A stretch of 64,000 nucleotides of DNA from G965216905 sp965216905 (GCA_965216905.1 OZ244213.1:3224001-3288000); one strand, 5' to 3'. Shown: positions 42,961-51,814, counted from the first letter of the stretch. The notes: generated from the letters alone by a model not told the origin. Program-made: numbers and translations.

Positions 42961-43467
42961 ATGGACGATCTCACTCCGAATGCCGTGATCGCCTGGAACG
43001 TGCGCAGGCTTCGCCGTGAGCGAGGGTGGACTCAAGCCGAGTTGGCCGAGCGGCTGAGCGAACGGGATGACAAACCGTGGACGTTCTCGATGGTCTCCGA
43101 CGCAGAGACCACCGGCCGAGCCGACCGCAACCGGCAGTTTACGGTCAACGAGGTGAGCGTCCTTGCCCGGGTGTTCCAGGTGTCCGTGATCGCCTTGTTC
43201 GTGCCCGACCCGGCCCAGCTGGTGCGGATCGGCCAGGGGGTATACACCCGGGAGGACTACGTCGACTTGGTGCTCCAGTTCCCGCCAGAGACGATGCCCG
43301 ACGGCTTCGAACGTCGCCTCCAGAACCAGTACGCCGTCCGCAATCGGGAGAGCACCGACCGCCTTGCCCGCAGCCGGCCCGCCCGGACGTCGGATCCGAG
43401 CAGCGAGCTGGCCCGGCTTCTCATGCAGCAGTTCTTCGATCAAGGGAGGGAACGTGTCGAGCATTGA
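42961..43467 (+). CDS. XRE-family regulator
   Basis: The chosen ATG gives MDDLTPNAVIAWNVRRLRRERGWTQAELAERLSER, with an N-terminal HTH and VNEVSVLARVFQVSVIALF completing the XRE domain (about residues 8-85). The C-terminal half is charged and unassigned. It overlaps the integrase start by 14 bp and may control integrase expression. The region 42861-42960 between it and the excisionase gene is the divergent promoter. Confidence 0.85.
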   Translation: MDDLTPNAVIAWNVRRLRRERGWTQAELAERLSERDDKPWTFSMVSDAETTGRADRNRQFTVNEVSVLARVFQVSVIALFVPDPAQLVRIGQGVYTREDYVDLVLQFPPETMPDGFERRLQNQYAVRNRESTDRLARSRPARTSDPSSELARLLMQQFFDQGRERVEH

Positions 43468-44539
43468 GAAGACCGAGCACGGTACCTACCGGGTTCGCTA
43501 CCGGACACCGGACGGTCGCTCCAGGTCGAAGTCATTCAAGCGGCGAGCGGACGCCGACGCCTTCGCTGCCACGGTAGAGACCTCGAAACTGCAGGGCACC
43601 TACACCGACCCCTTGCTCGGCAAGACCCGCTTCGGCGAGTGGGTCAAGCACGTCCAGGACTCGAGGATCAACCTGGCGCCAACGACCCGGGCACGAGACG
43701 ACTCCTACTTCCGGAGCCTCATCCTCCCCTACTTCGCCGACGAACCTCTGGCGAGGGTGAACCCGGTGCAGGTGCAGAAGTGGGTGAGCGTGCTAGTTGC
43801 CGAGGACTACGCCCCGGGAACGATCCGGAAGGCATACCAGCTGGTGAGCGCCGTGTTCGATGCGGCGGTCAACTCCGACCTCATCCCCCGTTCACCGTGC
43901 CGTGGAATCAAGCTGCCGAAGGACGTCAAGGAGGAGATGCGTTTCCTCTCAACCGAGGAGGTCGAGCAGCTCGCCGACGCCATCGACCCGCGGTATCGAG
44001 CACTGGTGCTCACCGGCGCGTACGCGGGTCTCCGCCCCGGCGAACTGTTCGGTCTGAAGGTGAACCGCCTCGACATGCTCCGCCGCCAGCTCAAGGTTGT
44101 CGCCAACCTCACCGAGGTGAGCGGCCACATCAGGCTGGGTCCGCCGAAGTCGAAGGCCTCGAAGCGCACTGTGACTATGCCTGAGTTCTTGGTCGAAGAG
44201 CTGGCCCAGCACCTCGCGCAGTATCGGGATCCCGAGGGGTGGGTGTTCTCAGCACCGCAGGGCGGCCCGGTTCGACGCACCAACTTCCGGCGACGGTTCT
44301 GGATGCCGGCAGTGCGGGCGTCGGTCGGTGAGCCGATGAGGTCTCACGACCTCCGACACACCCATGCCGCCCTTCTCATCGCCCAGGGTGTGCATGTGAA
44401 GGTGCTCCAGGATCGGCTCGGCCATGCGTCGATCACCACCACGCTTGACACCTACGGTCACCTGATGACTGGTCTCGACGAAGCCGCCGCAGCGCTGCTC
44501 GATCGGACCCGAACGGGTGGTCGGGAGGCCACATCGTGA
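43454..44539 (+). CDS. Tyrosine integrase
   Basis: The GTG start at 43454 follows a GGGAGGG ribosome site. An AP2-like arm-binding start (GTYRVRYRTPDGRSRSKSF) and a core-binding SAM-like domain precede the catalytic domain. Catalytic residues are the Arg in TGAYAGLRPGELFGL, the H-x-x-R in SHDLRHTHAALL, the His in RLGHASITTTLD and the Tyr in TYGHLM. It is full length (361 residues). It is predicted to recombine at the tRNA-Val(CAC) 3' end that flanks this element, although it lies about 4 kb from the tRNA rather than next to it. Confidence 0.95.
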   Translation: MSSIEKTEHGTYRVRYRTPDGRSRSKSFKRRADADAFAATVETSKLQGTYTDPLLGKTRFGEWVKHVQDSRINLAPTTRARDDSYFRSLILPYFADEPLARVNPVQVQKWVSVLVAEDYAPGTIRKAYQLVSAVFDAAVNSDLIPRSPCRGIKLPKDVKEEMRFLSTEEVEQLADAIDPRYRALVLTGAYAGLRPGELFGLKVNRLDMLRRQLKVVANLTEVSGHIRLGPPKSKASKRTVTMPEFLVEELAQHLAQYRDPEGWVFSAPQGGPVRRTNFRRRFWMPAVRASVGEPMRSHDLRHTHAALLIAQGVHVKVLQDRLGHASITTTLDTYGHLMTGLDEAAAALLDRTRTGGREATS

Positions 44540-44722
44540 AGATCACGGCTGCTCGTCGACAAACGGCCGTGGTTCCCCCTAGGTACGCATGCCGTTCTTG
44601 CGCAAAGCCCGCCTGCTTCAGCGGCACTCGCAAGTGCCATCGCGCCTTTCAAAACCGCGTTGCTTTGGGTACCGCCCGAATGATCCTGTGGTCTGTCACG
44701 ACTTCCGGCGATACTTCCGGAC

Positions 44723-47700
44723 ATGGCTACTGACCGAAAGGGCTCCGGAGCTCAGAATGCCGGAGACAAGAGGACCCGGCTGATCGACGATCGCGAATTG
44801 ACCGGGTCTTCTGAGGACCGCTTCCGCCACCAAGATGTTGTCACACAACTGGCCGACCTGGTCACAACACTTCCAACCCCAACGAGCGTTGCCCTGTTCG
44901 GTCCCTGGGGTTCTGGCAAGTCCTCCATCTACAACCTGCTCGACGCCGAACTCTCAGATCGACAGAGCAACGCAAGGTTGGTTCGATACGACGCGTTTCG
45001 ATACGCGCGGCTACCTCTGCAGAGGCATTTCATTCGATCGCTAGCGACCAGCCTGGATATCGGTGACAAGGCTTTCACGGACGGGCTCTACGAAGACACC
45101 CAAAAGAACGCTCTCGGCCTGAAGGCAACTGGGGACGACGACACCGAATGGTCGATGCTCTGGCGTCTTCTCGGAATGCTTGCCGCAGTACTGACCTTCA
45201 CGATCGTAGTCGCACTCTTGCTCACCGCCATCGCAGCGGCAACAGTCATCGTGCTCTCGGACACCAAATCGATGGCCAACTTCGGGGATGAGTACCGGGA
45301 CCTGCTGAGGGCCTTCGCGCTTGGTTTCCTCGCTCCGGCCGGCTTGCTGGTGCTCGTGTCGGGTCTGGCTACTCGAGGGCTCACGTTCGTACGCCAGCGC
45401 TCTGCGCCCACGAGCGAAGAAGAATTCGGAGGCAAATTCCAGAAGCTCGTCGACAAGGCTTTGAAGTCAAGACGCTATGACCGACTAGTCGTGTTCATCG
45501 ATGAACTCGATCGATGCACACCAGAGACGGTGGTTGAGACGCTCGATAGCCTTAGAACATTCTTGGGTGCCAACGGATGCGTATTCGTTGTAGCCGCAGA
45601 CAAGATCGCGCTTGAGCATGCACTCACCCAGCGAGTGAGCAGCGCGTCTCCCGTCAACGAGTCGAACCCCTACTACAGCGCCGGCACGGAGTACCTCGAC
45701 AAGACTTTCCAGTATCAGCTTCAGCTGCCGCCACTGCTCCCGCGGCGGTTGTCGGCGTATGCAGCCGGGCTGGTCAGAGGTCGCCCAGGCGTTTGGTCCG
45801 AGGTCGACTCCCTAGAGCGAATTGTGTCAGTGCTCGTACCGAACCACGTCCGCAGCCCACGCCGAGTCAAGGCCCTCCTGAACACGTTCTCCTTGTCCTA
45901 TGACCTCGCAGAGCGTCGAGCGGAAGCGGGACATATCGGCTCGGACGTCCGCAGCCGAGCATTGGAACTCGCCTTCCTGACTTGCCTCCGCGTGGAGTTC
46001 CCGCTCTTTGCGCGCGAACTGGGCACCCATCCGGATCTCATCGGAGCCATGAGGCTGGAGCTCGGGATCGACGAGACTCTCGGACCATTCGCAGAAGGTG
46101 TGATGAAGCTCGCGAGGCGGTACAGGCGGGGTGACGCGCCGACGGATGTCCTGCTGACCGACGGCGGGCCGGAGCAGATCGACCGCGACGAGGACGATGA
46201 ATCCAACGAGCACCAAGAGACGGACGGCAATGTCGGTCTATCTGCCTACGGACGTCTAAGCAGGAGCCAAGCACGGCAGCTTGAGTTGTACCTTCGCAAG
46301 ACAGCGAGGGTGACGATCCCGAGGCAGGACCTCATTCACCTGGAGGGTAGGGGCGCCCGCTTCGGAATCGACGCCGCGATCGCCGACGCGTTGGACGAGG
46401 CAGGTTCGCAGGGTGATGTCGACGATGTGCGCGACATCCTCGATCGTTTGGCAGAAAGTCCAACTGCAGGCATCCTCGCATTGGCTGAGAGCTTGGATCG
46501 TGACGCCGCTCCTCTCGGTGAGGAGGCGAGCAATCTTGCGACGGTCCTTCTCCAGATCTACGGCGAATACATCGATCGTGTGCCATCTGAAGATCGAGCG
46601 GGAGTCACAGGTCGATGCGCTGGTGCAATCGAGGCTCACGCTGCCTCTTATGTGCTCCGAGACGAAGACCTCGCCGGAGCCCTAGCCCTAGGCATCGACA
46701 GCGGAGGCCTTTCAGGACGATCTCTTGCCCGCACTGTTCTCGGCCACGAAGGAGCTGCAGAGCAACCTCGCGTGGCGTTAGTGATAGTTACTCGAATCGA
46801 TCAAGCCTTGGAGCTCGTGGGCGATGAACTTGGCCCAATCGTCGGATCGGCGCTCGCAAACGGTCAGCTTCTGGAGCAGCTCGCCAAGAGTCTGGCCGAT
46901 GCACCCCTCGACGCCGCGCACTCGGTGCTTGAGGCGGCTGCGCCAACGGCCGTTCGCTCTCTGGCTGATCGTGGATCGGACGAGGCTGACGTAGCAGAAG
47001 AGGATGCTGCTCAAGCCCGGCGTGAGGCCGCAAGCGCTCTGATCTCGCAGTTTGCCGGCCTCTCACCACAGCGTCTAGACCTCGTGCAGCGAGTCGCATC
47101 GCTGATTCTTCAATCGGACACCCAGCAAGCCCGTGACGCAGTCGCACCGCATCTACCGGAGATAGTGCCTTCCGGGTCAAGAATCGACTACGAGCCTCTA
47201 CTCAAGGACCTCTTCGGCGCGGCGTCTCACCGACGGGCCGACGCGTTCGCTCCATGGCTTCGTGCCATTCCCGGGCCTGAGGTCCTGCAAAGCGAGGAGC
47301 ACCAGCTGGATGCGCTCGCCACCAAAGCGTGGAAGGCCCACGAGGACTTCCTCGACGACGACTGTGTGGCAACTACTGGCTTTGAGGAGGCATTGGATCA
47401 GCTCGCTCGCCTCCTCTCGGAACCACTGGCAGATGAATCGGATGCGCTGGGATCGATGGTTGACGACATGCTGTTTACCAATGCGTCCGCAACAGCCGCG
47501 CGGGACCTGGTGGAGCACCGACATCGGCTCTTCTTCGTCGACAAGGGAATCGTCTCTGCAAATGACCTTGCCGCTGCCATGGTTTCTCCCCTGGTCCAAG
47601 GTCTGCAGGTGGCCGTACAGCCTCAACAAGTCACCGATGGCAACCTCACCAACCTCTACACAGACGCGGCGATCTGGGCGGTATCTCACGACGCGGAGGC

Positions 47701-48487
47701 AACTGATCTGACCAGCGCAGCACTCGCATCGCCCTGGCTAGCTTCGCCAAAGAAAGAGTCCCTGGCAATCTCGCTTGCCGGCCTTCAGTCATCACGAGGA
47801 ATCACGACTAGCCCACCCCTCACCGCCAGCAACATCGCAAGCCTCGTCGCCACGCATGGGCACGAGTTTGCCCAGCCAGCCGCCATGTGGGTCCGATGGT
47901 TCGCACCAGATCCGACGACAGCCAACGAGATCCTCACGGGTCTCATCGACACAGGAGCGCGGCTTGAAGATGCCACTGGTCGTTGGGTCACTGATTATGC
48001 AAGCGCCCTGGATGCCGAGCAGTTGTTCGCCTTGATCGAACCCGAGCTCAATGCGATTGTCGATCGCGACCCTAGAATCGACTTCCTTGGCGCAGCCCAA
48101 TTCGCCTCAGTCGAAGCAGAACGTCTGGCCGACAAGCTCGTGGCGCTCTATACGTCGTTGACAAGCAACCCGCAGCGCCAACGGCTCCTGCAGCTCTGGT
48201 CATCGCATGGCACGCGGGATCCGCAGGCCCGGAAGCAACTGCTCGAAGGCGTCCTGTTTCCGATGCTTGATCTGAACGCGGGCTCATTCGACCTGGCCCT
48301 CAAGGCGAACATACTCTGGACAGACCCGCCTTACGGCACGAAGGGCGAGCTTCGAAGCCGAATCGACAGCGCGGCCAAGAAGTTCGACCGACAACGAGCC
48401 GCAAACAGCAGGATGGCTGAGGCGGGCCTTAAGAGGCGTAGGCGCAGTCTGTTCGGCACCACCTACGAAGATACCGACTCCGAGTAG
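44723..48487 (+). CDS. KAP-family P-loop NTPase with membrane insertion and long helical tail
   Basis: Walker A is LFGPWGSGKSSIYNLL (about 58-73). Two membrane helices (about 146-180 and 196-222) are inserted before Walker B RLVVFIDELDRC (about 254-265), and VFVVAADK is the sensor strand. This insertion is the hallmark of KAP NTPases, the group that includes the F-plasmid phage-exclusion protein PifA. The C-terminal ~850 residues are helical (HEAT-like) with no recognised enzyme domain; at 1254 residues the protein is very large for the family. It is the last gene before the element's right end and less GC-rich than the chromosome. A phage-defence role is inferred. Confidence 0.82.
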   Translation: MATDRKGSGAQNAGDKRTRLIDDRELTGSSEDRFRHQDVVTQLADLVTTLPTPTSVALFGPWGSGKSSIYNLLDAELSDRQSNARLVRYDAFRYARLPLQRHFIRSLATSLDIGDKAFTDGLYEDTQKNALGLKATGDDDTEWSMLWRLLGMLAAVLTFTIVVALLLTAIAAATVIVLSDTKSMANFGDEYRDLLRAFALGFLAPAGLLVLVSGLATRGLTFVRQRSAPTSEEEFGGKFQKLVDKALKSRRYDRLVVFIDELDRCTPETVVETLDSLRTFLGANGCVFVVAADKIALEHALTQRVSSASPVNESNPYYSAGTEYLDKTFQYQLQLPPLLPRRLSAYAAGLVRGRPGVWSEVDSLERIVSVLVPNHVRSPRRVKALLNTFSLSYDLAERRAEAGHIGSDVRSRALELAFLTCLRVEFPLFARELGTHPDLIGAMRLELGIDETLGPFAEGVMKLARRYRRGDAPTDVLLTDGGPEQIDRDEDDESNEHQETDGNVGLSAYGRLSRSQARQLELYLRKTARVTIPRQDLIHLEGRGARFGIDAAIADALDEAGSQGDVDDVRDILDRLAESPTAGILALAESLDRDAAPLGEEASNLATVLLQIYGEYIDRVPSEDRAGVTGRCAGAIEAHAASYVLRDEDLAGALALGIDSGGLSGRSLARTVLGHEGAAEQPRVALVIVTRIDQALELVGDELGPIVGSALANGQLLEQLAKSLADAPLDAAHSVLEAAAPTAVRSLADRGSDEADVAEEDAAQARREAASALISQFAGLSPQRLDLVQRVASLILQSDTQQARDAVAPHLPEIVPSGSRIDYEPLLKDLFGAASHRRADAFAPWLRAIPGPEVLQSEEHQLDALATKAWKAHEDFLDDDCVATTGFEEALDQLARLLSEPLADESDALGSMVDDMLFTNASATAARDLVEHRHRLFFVDKGIVSANDLAAAMVSPLVQGLQVAVQPQQVTDGNLTNLYTDAAIWAVSHDAEATDLTSAALASPWLASPKKESLAISLAGLQSSRGITTSPPLTASNIASLVATHGHEFAQPAAMWVRWFAPDPTTANEILTGLIDTGARLEDATGRWVTDYASALDAEQLFALIEPELNAIVDRDPRIDFLGAAQFASVEAERLADKLVALYTSLTSNPQRQRLLQLWSSHGTRDPQARKQLLEGVLFPMLDLNAGSFDLALKANILWTDPPYGTKGELRSRIDSAAKKFDRQRAANSRMAEAGLKRRRRSLFGTTYEDTDSE

Positions 48488-48509
48488 CCGGCCTTCTACG
48501 CAGGTGTTC

Positions 48510-48529
48510 GTGTCGGATCCGTGTCAGGT
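48510..48529. repeat. Right-end 20-bp motif shared with the island scar
   Basis: GTGTCGGATCCGTGTCAGGT differs by one base from 23453-23472. It contains GTGTC twice in direct orientation and lies about 70 bp from the att segment, where integrase arm sites would be expected. Confidence 0.6.
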
Positions 48530-48572
48530 TCCCTGGTAGCGCACCAAACAGGCAACAAGACGACCAAAGCCG

Positions 48573-48595
48573 AAACCCCTGTCTACCAGGGGTTT
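48573..48595 (-). terminator. Terminator of tRNA-Val(CAC)
   Basis: AAACCCCTG and CAGGGGTTT with a 5-nt loop, 8 bp from the tRNA 3' end. It reads as a terminator on both strands and may also end the KAP transcript. Confidence 0.85.
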
Positions 48596-48599
48596 CGTG

Positions 48600-48645
48600 G
48601 AGTGGGCGCTACTGGGATCGAACCAGTGACCTCTGCCGTGTGAAG
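48600..48645. repeat. Right attachment-site copy within tRNA-Val
   Basis: Identical to 31068-31113 over 46 bp. It keeps the tRNA gene intact because the element end regenerates the 3' half. Confidence 0.92.
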
Positions 48646-48674
48646 GCAGCGCTCTCCCGCTGAGCTAAGCGCCC
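48603..48674 (-). tRNA. tRNA-Val (anticodon CAC)
   Basis: A complete cloverleaf: acceptor GGGCGCT/AGCGCCC with discriminator A, anticodon stem CTGCC/GGCAG around TTCACAC, and T arm CTGG-TTCGATC-CCAG. No CCA is encoded. It is the integration target of the adjacent island. Confidence 0.97.
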
Positions 48675-48813
48675 TCGGCTCGGGCGTGGACGATACCACG
48701 GGGCTCTGGGTGCGCATCGGGTGGATGCAACCGTCTACCAGGTCGTGACCAACGGTCCTGGCGCACATCGTCAGCGAGACGGATACTGGCCGCGAGCGAG
48801 CAAAGGGGCTGGC

Positions 48814-49638
48814 ATGTCGAAGCGGTGGATCATCGTCCTCCTCGCCGTGAGCGTCGTGCTCGCGGCCTGTGGACCGTCCGGCACCGAACCGACCGATCTC
48901 ACCGAGACCTCGGCAGCCGCCACCAGCACCACGACCCAAGTCACCGTCGCCTCGACCACCACCATCCCAACCACCACCACGACCGCGCCGACCACCACCA
49001 CGACGACGCAGCCGTCCACCACTACCACCGTCGCCACCACGACCAGCACCGAACCGCCGGTCCGCGGTGAGGAGATCGACATCGGACCAGAGGACGGCGA
49101 CATCCTGGCCGTCGTGGGGGTGGCGCACGACGACGTTCTCAACGTCCGTCGGGCGCCGGGGGTCGAACACCCGATCGTCACCACCCTGCCGCCCCTCGCC
49201 GACGACGTCACCGCCCGCGGCAACGCCTGGCTCCTCCCCGGATCGATCTGGTACGAGGTCACCGCCTCCGGAGTCACCGGCTGGGTGAACAGCCGCTTCG
49301 TCGCATATCTGGGAGTCGTCGACGACGTCACCGCCGCCATCGTCGAAGAACTGGGTGGCCGTCCGGTCGTCGACGACCTCGAACAACTCGGACGGATCGT
49401 CGCCGACACCCAGGTCTACGACGAGCCCGGCGTCTCCCGGGTCGTCATGGTCGAGGCACCCTCGGTCGGCGACCTGGGCGAGGTGACCTTCGACGTCATC
49501 GGCCTGGCCGACGACGCCCTCTTCGGGCTCCGCCTGCACATCTTCGCCCAACCGGGCGACGACGGATTCGGTCTCGGGAGCGTCGAACAGACGTCGCTGT
49601 GTGGCCGGGGCGTCAGCGAAGGCGGACTCTGCTCCTGA
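48814..49638 (+). CDS. SH3-like-domain lipoprotein with Thr-rich linker
   Basis: The signal MSKRWIIVLLAVSVVLAACGPSG has a lipobox cysteine. A Thr/Pro linker of about 45 residues follows. The domain VAHDDVLNVRRAPGVEHPIV, then WYEVTASGVTGWVNSRFVAYLG, is a bacterial SH3 (SH3b) fold that commonly binds cell-wall peptides. The ~100-residue C-terminal part is unassigned and has two late cysteines. The chosen ATG precedes the signal; the open frame extends upstream without signal features. Confidence 0.82.
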   Translation: MSKRWIIVLLAVSVVLAACGPSGTEPTDLTETSAAATSTTTQVTVASTTTIPTTTTTAPTTTTTTQPSTTTTVATTTSTEPPVRGEEIDIGPEDGDILAVVGVAHDDVLNVRRAPGVEHPIVTTLPPLADDVTARGNAWLLPGSIWYEVTASGVTGWVNSRFVAYLGVVDDVTAAIVEELGGRPVVDDLEQLGRIVADTQVYDEPGVSRVVMVEAPSVGDLGEVTFDVIGLADDALFGLRLHIFAQPGDDGFGLGSVEQTSLCGRGVSEGGLCS

Positions 49639-49647
49639 ACCGGCCGA

Positions 49648-50043
49648 TCAGCGCGGCGCCAACCTCGCCACCACCATCACACAGTCCCCCGCCACCACAT
49701 CCAGACCGGCGTCATGGGCCTTGGCGACCACCCGGGAGCCGTCGGCGCCCGGCTGAAACCAGATCGACGGCCAACCCAGGTCGACCACCTGATCCACGAT
49801 CTCTTCGCCGACACTCGGCGGCACCACCACGTTGACGATGTCGGGCTGCTCGGGGAGCGACGCCAGATCGGGGAACGCCGCATCGCCGGCCACCACCGAC
49901 CGGTTCGGGTTCACCGCCACCACCGCGTACCCCCGGTCGCGCAGATCCCGATAGATGATCCCCCCGTACTTGCCGGGACTGTCGGTGGCTCCCACCACCG
50001 CAACGGTGGTGCCTGGATCGGCGAGAAGATCGAACTGGCTCAT
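49648..50043 (-). CDS. CoA-binding-domain protein
   Basis: 131 residues with a Rossmann start VAVVGATDSPGKYGGIIYRDLRDRGY, then VNPNRSVVAG, DIVNVVVPPSVGEEIVDQV and WFQPGADG. These are the motifs of the small CoA-binding (YccU-like) family. The role is unknown; relatives bind CoA or a nucleotide. The start MSQFDLL at 50043 was preferred to MEAM at 50052. Confidence 0.85.
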   Translation of the reverse strand: MSQFDLLADPGTTVAVVGATDSPGKYGGIIYRDLRDRGYAVVAVNPNRSVVAGDAAFPDLASLPEQPDIVNVVVPPSVGEEIVDQVVDLGWPSIWFQPGADGSRVVAKAHDAGLDVVAGDCVMVVARLAPR

Positions 50044-50102
50044 CGCCTCCACTCAACCACCGTCCGGCGCCGCATGTTCCGATCCCTGGCACAATCGCCG
50101 GC

Positions 50103-50456
50103 GTGAACCTGGCAGCCTTCGAACGGGTCGTCGACGACGTGCTCGACTCGCTCCCCCAATGGGTCAAGGACAAGATCGACAACCTCATCGTCTCGGTCGA
50201 ACGCCGACCCACCACCGAACAAGACCTCCACGGCGAAGGGCTGCTCGGCCTGTATGAAGGGGTCAGCCTGCCGGAACGTTCTGCCGACTACTGGGGGGCA
50301 CTCCCCGACCAGATATTCATCTACTACGAGGCTCATGTGGAACTGGGATTACCACGTGAAGAGCTCGTGGAGGAGATCCGAAGAACCGTCCTCCACGAGC
50401 TGGCCCATCACCTGGGAATCGACGACGAGCGACTCATCGAAATCGGTTGGGACTGA
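50103..50456 (+). CDS. Small zincin-like metallopeptidase family protein
   Basis: 117 residues from a GTG start. The zinc motif LHELAHHLG (HExxH) is near residue 99 and an acidic DDERL follows. Central residues GLYEGVSLPERSADYWGALPDQIFIYY are characteristic of the minimal-zincin family (DUF1025) found in actinobacteria. The substrate is unknown. Confidence 0.85.
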   Translation: MNLAAFERVVDDVLDSLPQWVKDKIDNLIVSVERRPTTEQDLHGEGLLGLYEGVSLPERSADYWGALPDQIFIYYEAHVELGLPREELVEEIRRTVLHELAHHLGIDDERLIEIGWD

Positions 50457-50477
50457 CCCATCCGAGTTCGAACCGTG

Positions 50478-50870
50478 TCAGCCGCGGGTGCGCTTGATCC
50501 CGGCCTGTTTCAGCACGGCCGCCGGCACCCCGGCCTCACGCCAGGCGGCGTAGCCGATGCCCTTCCGCTCCGAATACGACGCCGCCGCCGCCACGAAATC
50601 GGCCTCGAGCTGGTCGATGTCCTCGGCACTCGACACGCTCTCGAGCTGCTGCTCGGCGTTGATCCGAGCCTGGACCAGGTCCACCCGCTTCAACGGATCG
50701 GACTCGCTCTCCAGCTTCTGTTCGATACCGGCGATCTTCTGCTTGACCGAATCCGGGGTAACCGGCCGGCCCGGACGCCGTGATCCGAGCGCCGACAGGT
50801 AGTTCTTGATCGCCCGGGACTCGCGCCGGCCTTGCGCCAACGCTTCCTTGTGCTCTTGGGACATCGCCAT
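50478..50870 (-). CDS. Conserved actinobacterial hypothetical protein with coiled coil
   Basis: The ATG at 50870 has a GAGGAGG site. The 130 residues contain a coiled-coil region (SVKQKIAGIEQKLESESDP through AEDIDQLEADFVAAAASYSE) and a basic end (YAAWREAGVPAAVLKQAGIK) that resembles a small helical DNA-binding module seen in other actinobacterial proteins. No family name is certain. A nucleoid or regulatory role is a guess. Confidence 0.65.
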   Translation of the reverse strand: MAMSQEHKEALAQGRRESRAIKNYLSALGSRRPGRPVTPDSVKQKIAGIEQKLESESDPLKRVDLVQARINAEQQLESVSSAEDIDQLEADFVAAAASYSERKGIGYAAWREAGVPAAVLKQAGIKRTRG

Positions 50871-51045
50871 GTCACCAGCCTCCTCGTCTTGATTGCAACG
50901 TCGCCCCCTGGAACGGACCACATTAGGGCAATTGGGCGACCAAAACCCAATGGAAACATGGGGACAGGCCGTCGAGCAACCACCGAGAAACGATCGGACG
51001 CTCCTGGGGAAAGGCATTGGCCGGGACGGCGACGAAGCAATCGGG

Positions 51046-51117
51046 TGGGCCCTAGTGGAATTGAACCACTGACCTCTTCCGTGTCAAGGAAGCGCTCTCC
51101 CTCTGAGCTAAGGGCCC
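51046..51117 (-). tRNA. tRNA-Val (anticodon GAC)
   Basis: Acceptor GGGCCCT/AGGGCCC with discriminator A, anticodon stem CTTCC/GGAAG around TTGACAC, T loop TTCAATT. First of three tRNAs on the minus strand. Confidence 0.97.
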
Positions 51118-51129
51118 GAAATCGTCTGG

Positions 51130-51200
51130 AGGCGACGCCCGGAATTGAACCGGGGTGACGGGTTTTGCAGACCCGCGCCTAACCACTCGGCCACGTCGCC
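51130..51200 (-). tRNA. tRNA-Cys (anticodon GCA)
   Basis: Acceptor GGCGACG/CGTCGCC with discriminator U (typical of tRNA-Cys), anticodon loop CTGCAAA, T loop TTCAATT. Confidence 0.96.
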
Positions 51201-51262
51201 CTGCACTCCTGCACTCCGAAGCCGGCCACCATAATGGGAGCGCCGCGACGGAACGGAGTCGG

Positions 51263-51335
51263 AGCGGAAGACGGGGCTCGAACCCGCGACCTCAACCTTG
51301 GCAAGGTTGCGCTCTACCAACTGAGCTACTTCCGC
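51263..51335 (-). tRNA. tRNA-Gly (anticodon GCC)
   Basis: Acceptor GCGGAAG/CTTCCGC with discriminator U, anticodon stem CAACC/GGTTG around TTGCCAA, T loop TTCGAGC. Confidence 0.97.
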
Positions 51336-51376
51336 AATGGACCTCGGATGATAGCCGACCCTCCCGACACGACCAC

Positions 51377-51814
51377 TCAGCGGCCCGACGACCCGAACCC
51401 CCCGGCACCCCGCTCGGTGTCGTCCAACTCGTCGCTCTCAGTCAGCTCCACCGGCGGCACCGCCACCACCACCAACTGGGCGATGCGCTCCCCCGCCCGG
51501 TACGTGACCGGCTTCGAACCGTGGTTGATCAACAGGACCTTCACCTCGCCCCGGAACCCGGCGTCCACCAGCCCCGGAGCGTTCACCACCGACAGCCCGT
51601 CCCGGGCGGCATGACCACTGCGGGGGACCACCCAGCCGGCGTGGCCGGGAGGGATCGCCACGGCCAGGCCGGTGCGGGCGGCACACCGCTCCCCCGGCGC
51701 CAGCCGAACGTCATCGAGGGCCGCCAGGTCGAAGCCGGCGTCGCCGGCGTGAGCCTGCCGGGGGGAAGATGCACGACGGTCCAGGCGTTTGAAGCTAACC
51801 TGGATCGGGTTCAT
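51377..51814 (-). CDS. dut: dUTP diphosphatase (dUTPase)
   Basis: 145 residues with the five trimeric-dUTPase motifs: DAGFDLAA (1), PRSGHAARDG (2), APGLVDAGFRGEVKVLLIN (3, with the catalytic Asp), ERIAQLVVV (4) and RGAGGFGSSG (5). The enzyme hydrolyses dUTP to dUMP and pyrophosphate, preventing uracil in DNA. The start MNPIQVSFKRLD at 51814 gives the usual length. Motif 2 has His where most have Leu or Ala. Confidence 0.93.
   Translation of the reverse strand: MNPIQVSFKRLDRRASSPRQAHAGDAGFDLAALDDVRLAPGERCAARTGLAVAIPPGHAGWVVPRSGHAARDGLSVVNAPGLVDAGFRGEVKVLLINHGSKPVTYRAGERIAQLVVVAVPPVELTESDELDDTERGAGGFGSSGR

Larger units (their letters stand above)
31068..48645. mobile_element. Integrative element in the tRNA-Val(CAC) gene carrying defence-like cargo
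   Basis: Bounded by an exact 46-bp direct repeat (31068-31113 and 48600-48645) that is the 3' half of the tRNA-Val(CAC) gene, the usual target of tyrosine integrases. Inside are the integrase (43454), excisionase-like HTH, XRE regulator, replication-relaxation protein, TraD/HerA-type ATPase and M48 peptidase, plus SIR2-like, EVE, GIY-YIG-helicase, methyltransferase and KAP genes. Several cargo genes are less GC-rich than the chromosome. No relaxase is recognised. Confidence 0.9.

Noticed and set aside
44536..44733. Possible 65-residue Cys-containing protein between integrase and KAP genes
   Set aside because: Cysteine spacing is irregular, there is no ribosome site, and it overlaps the KAP start; not supported.
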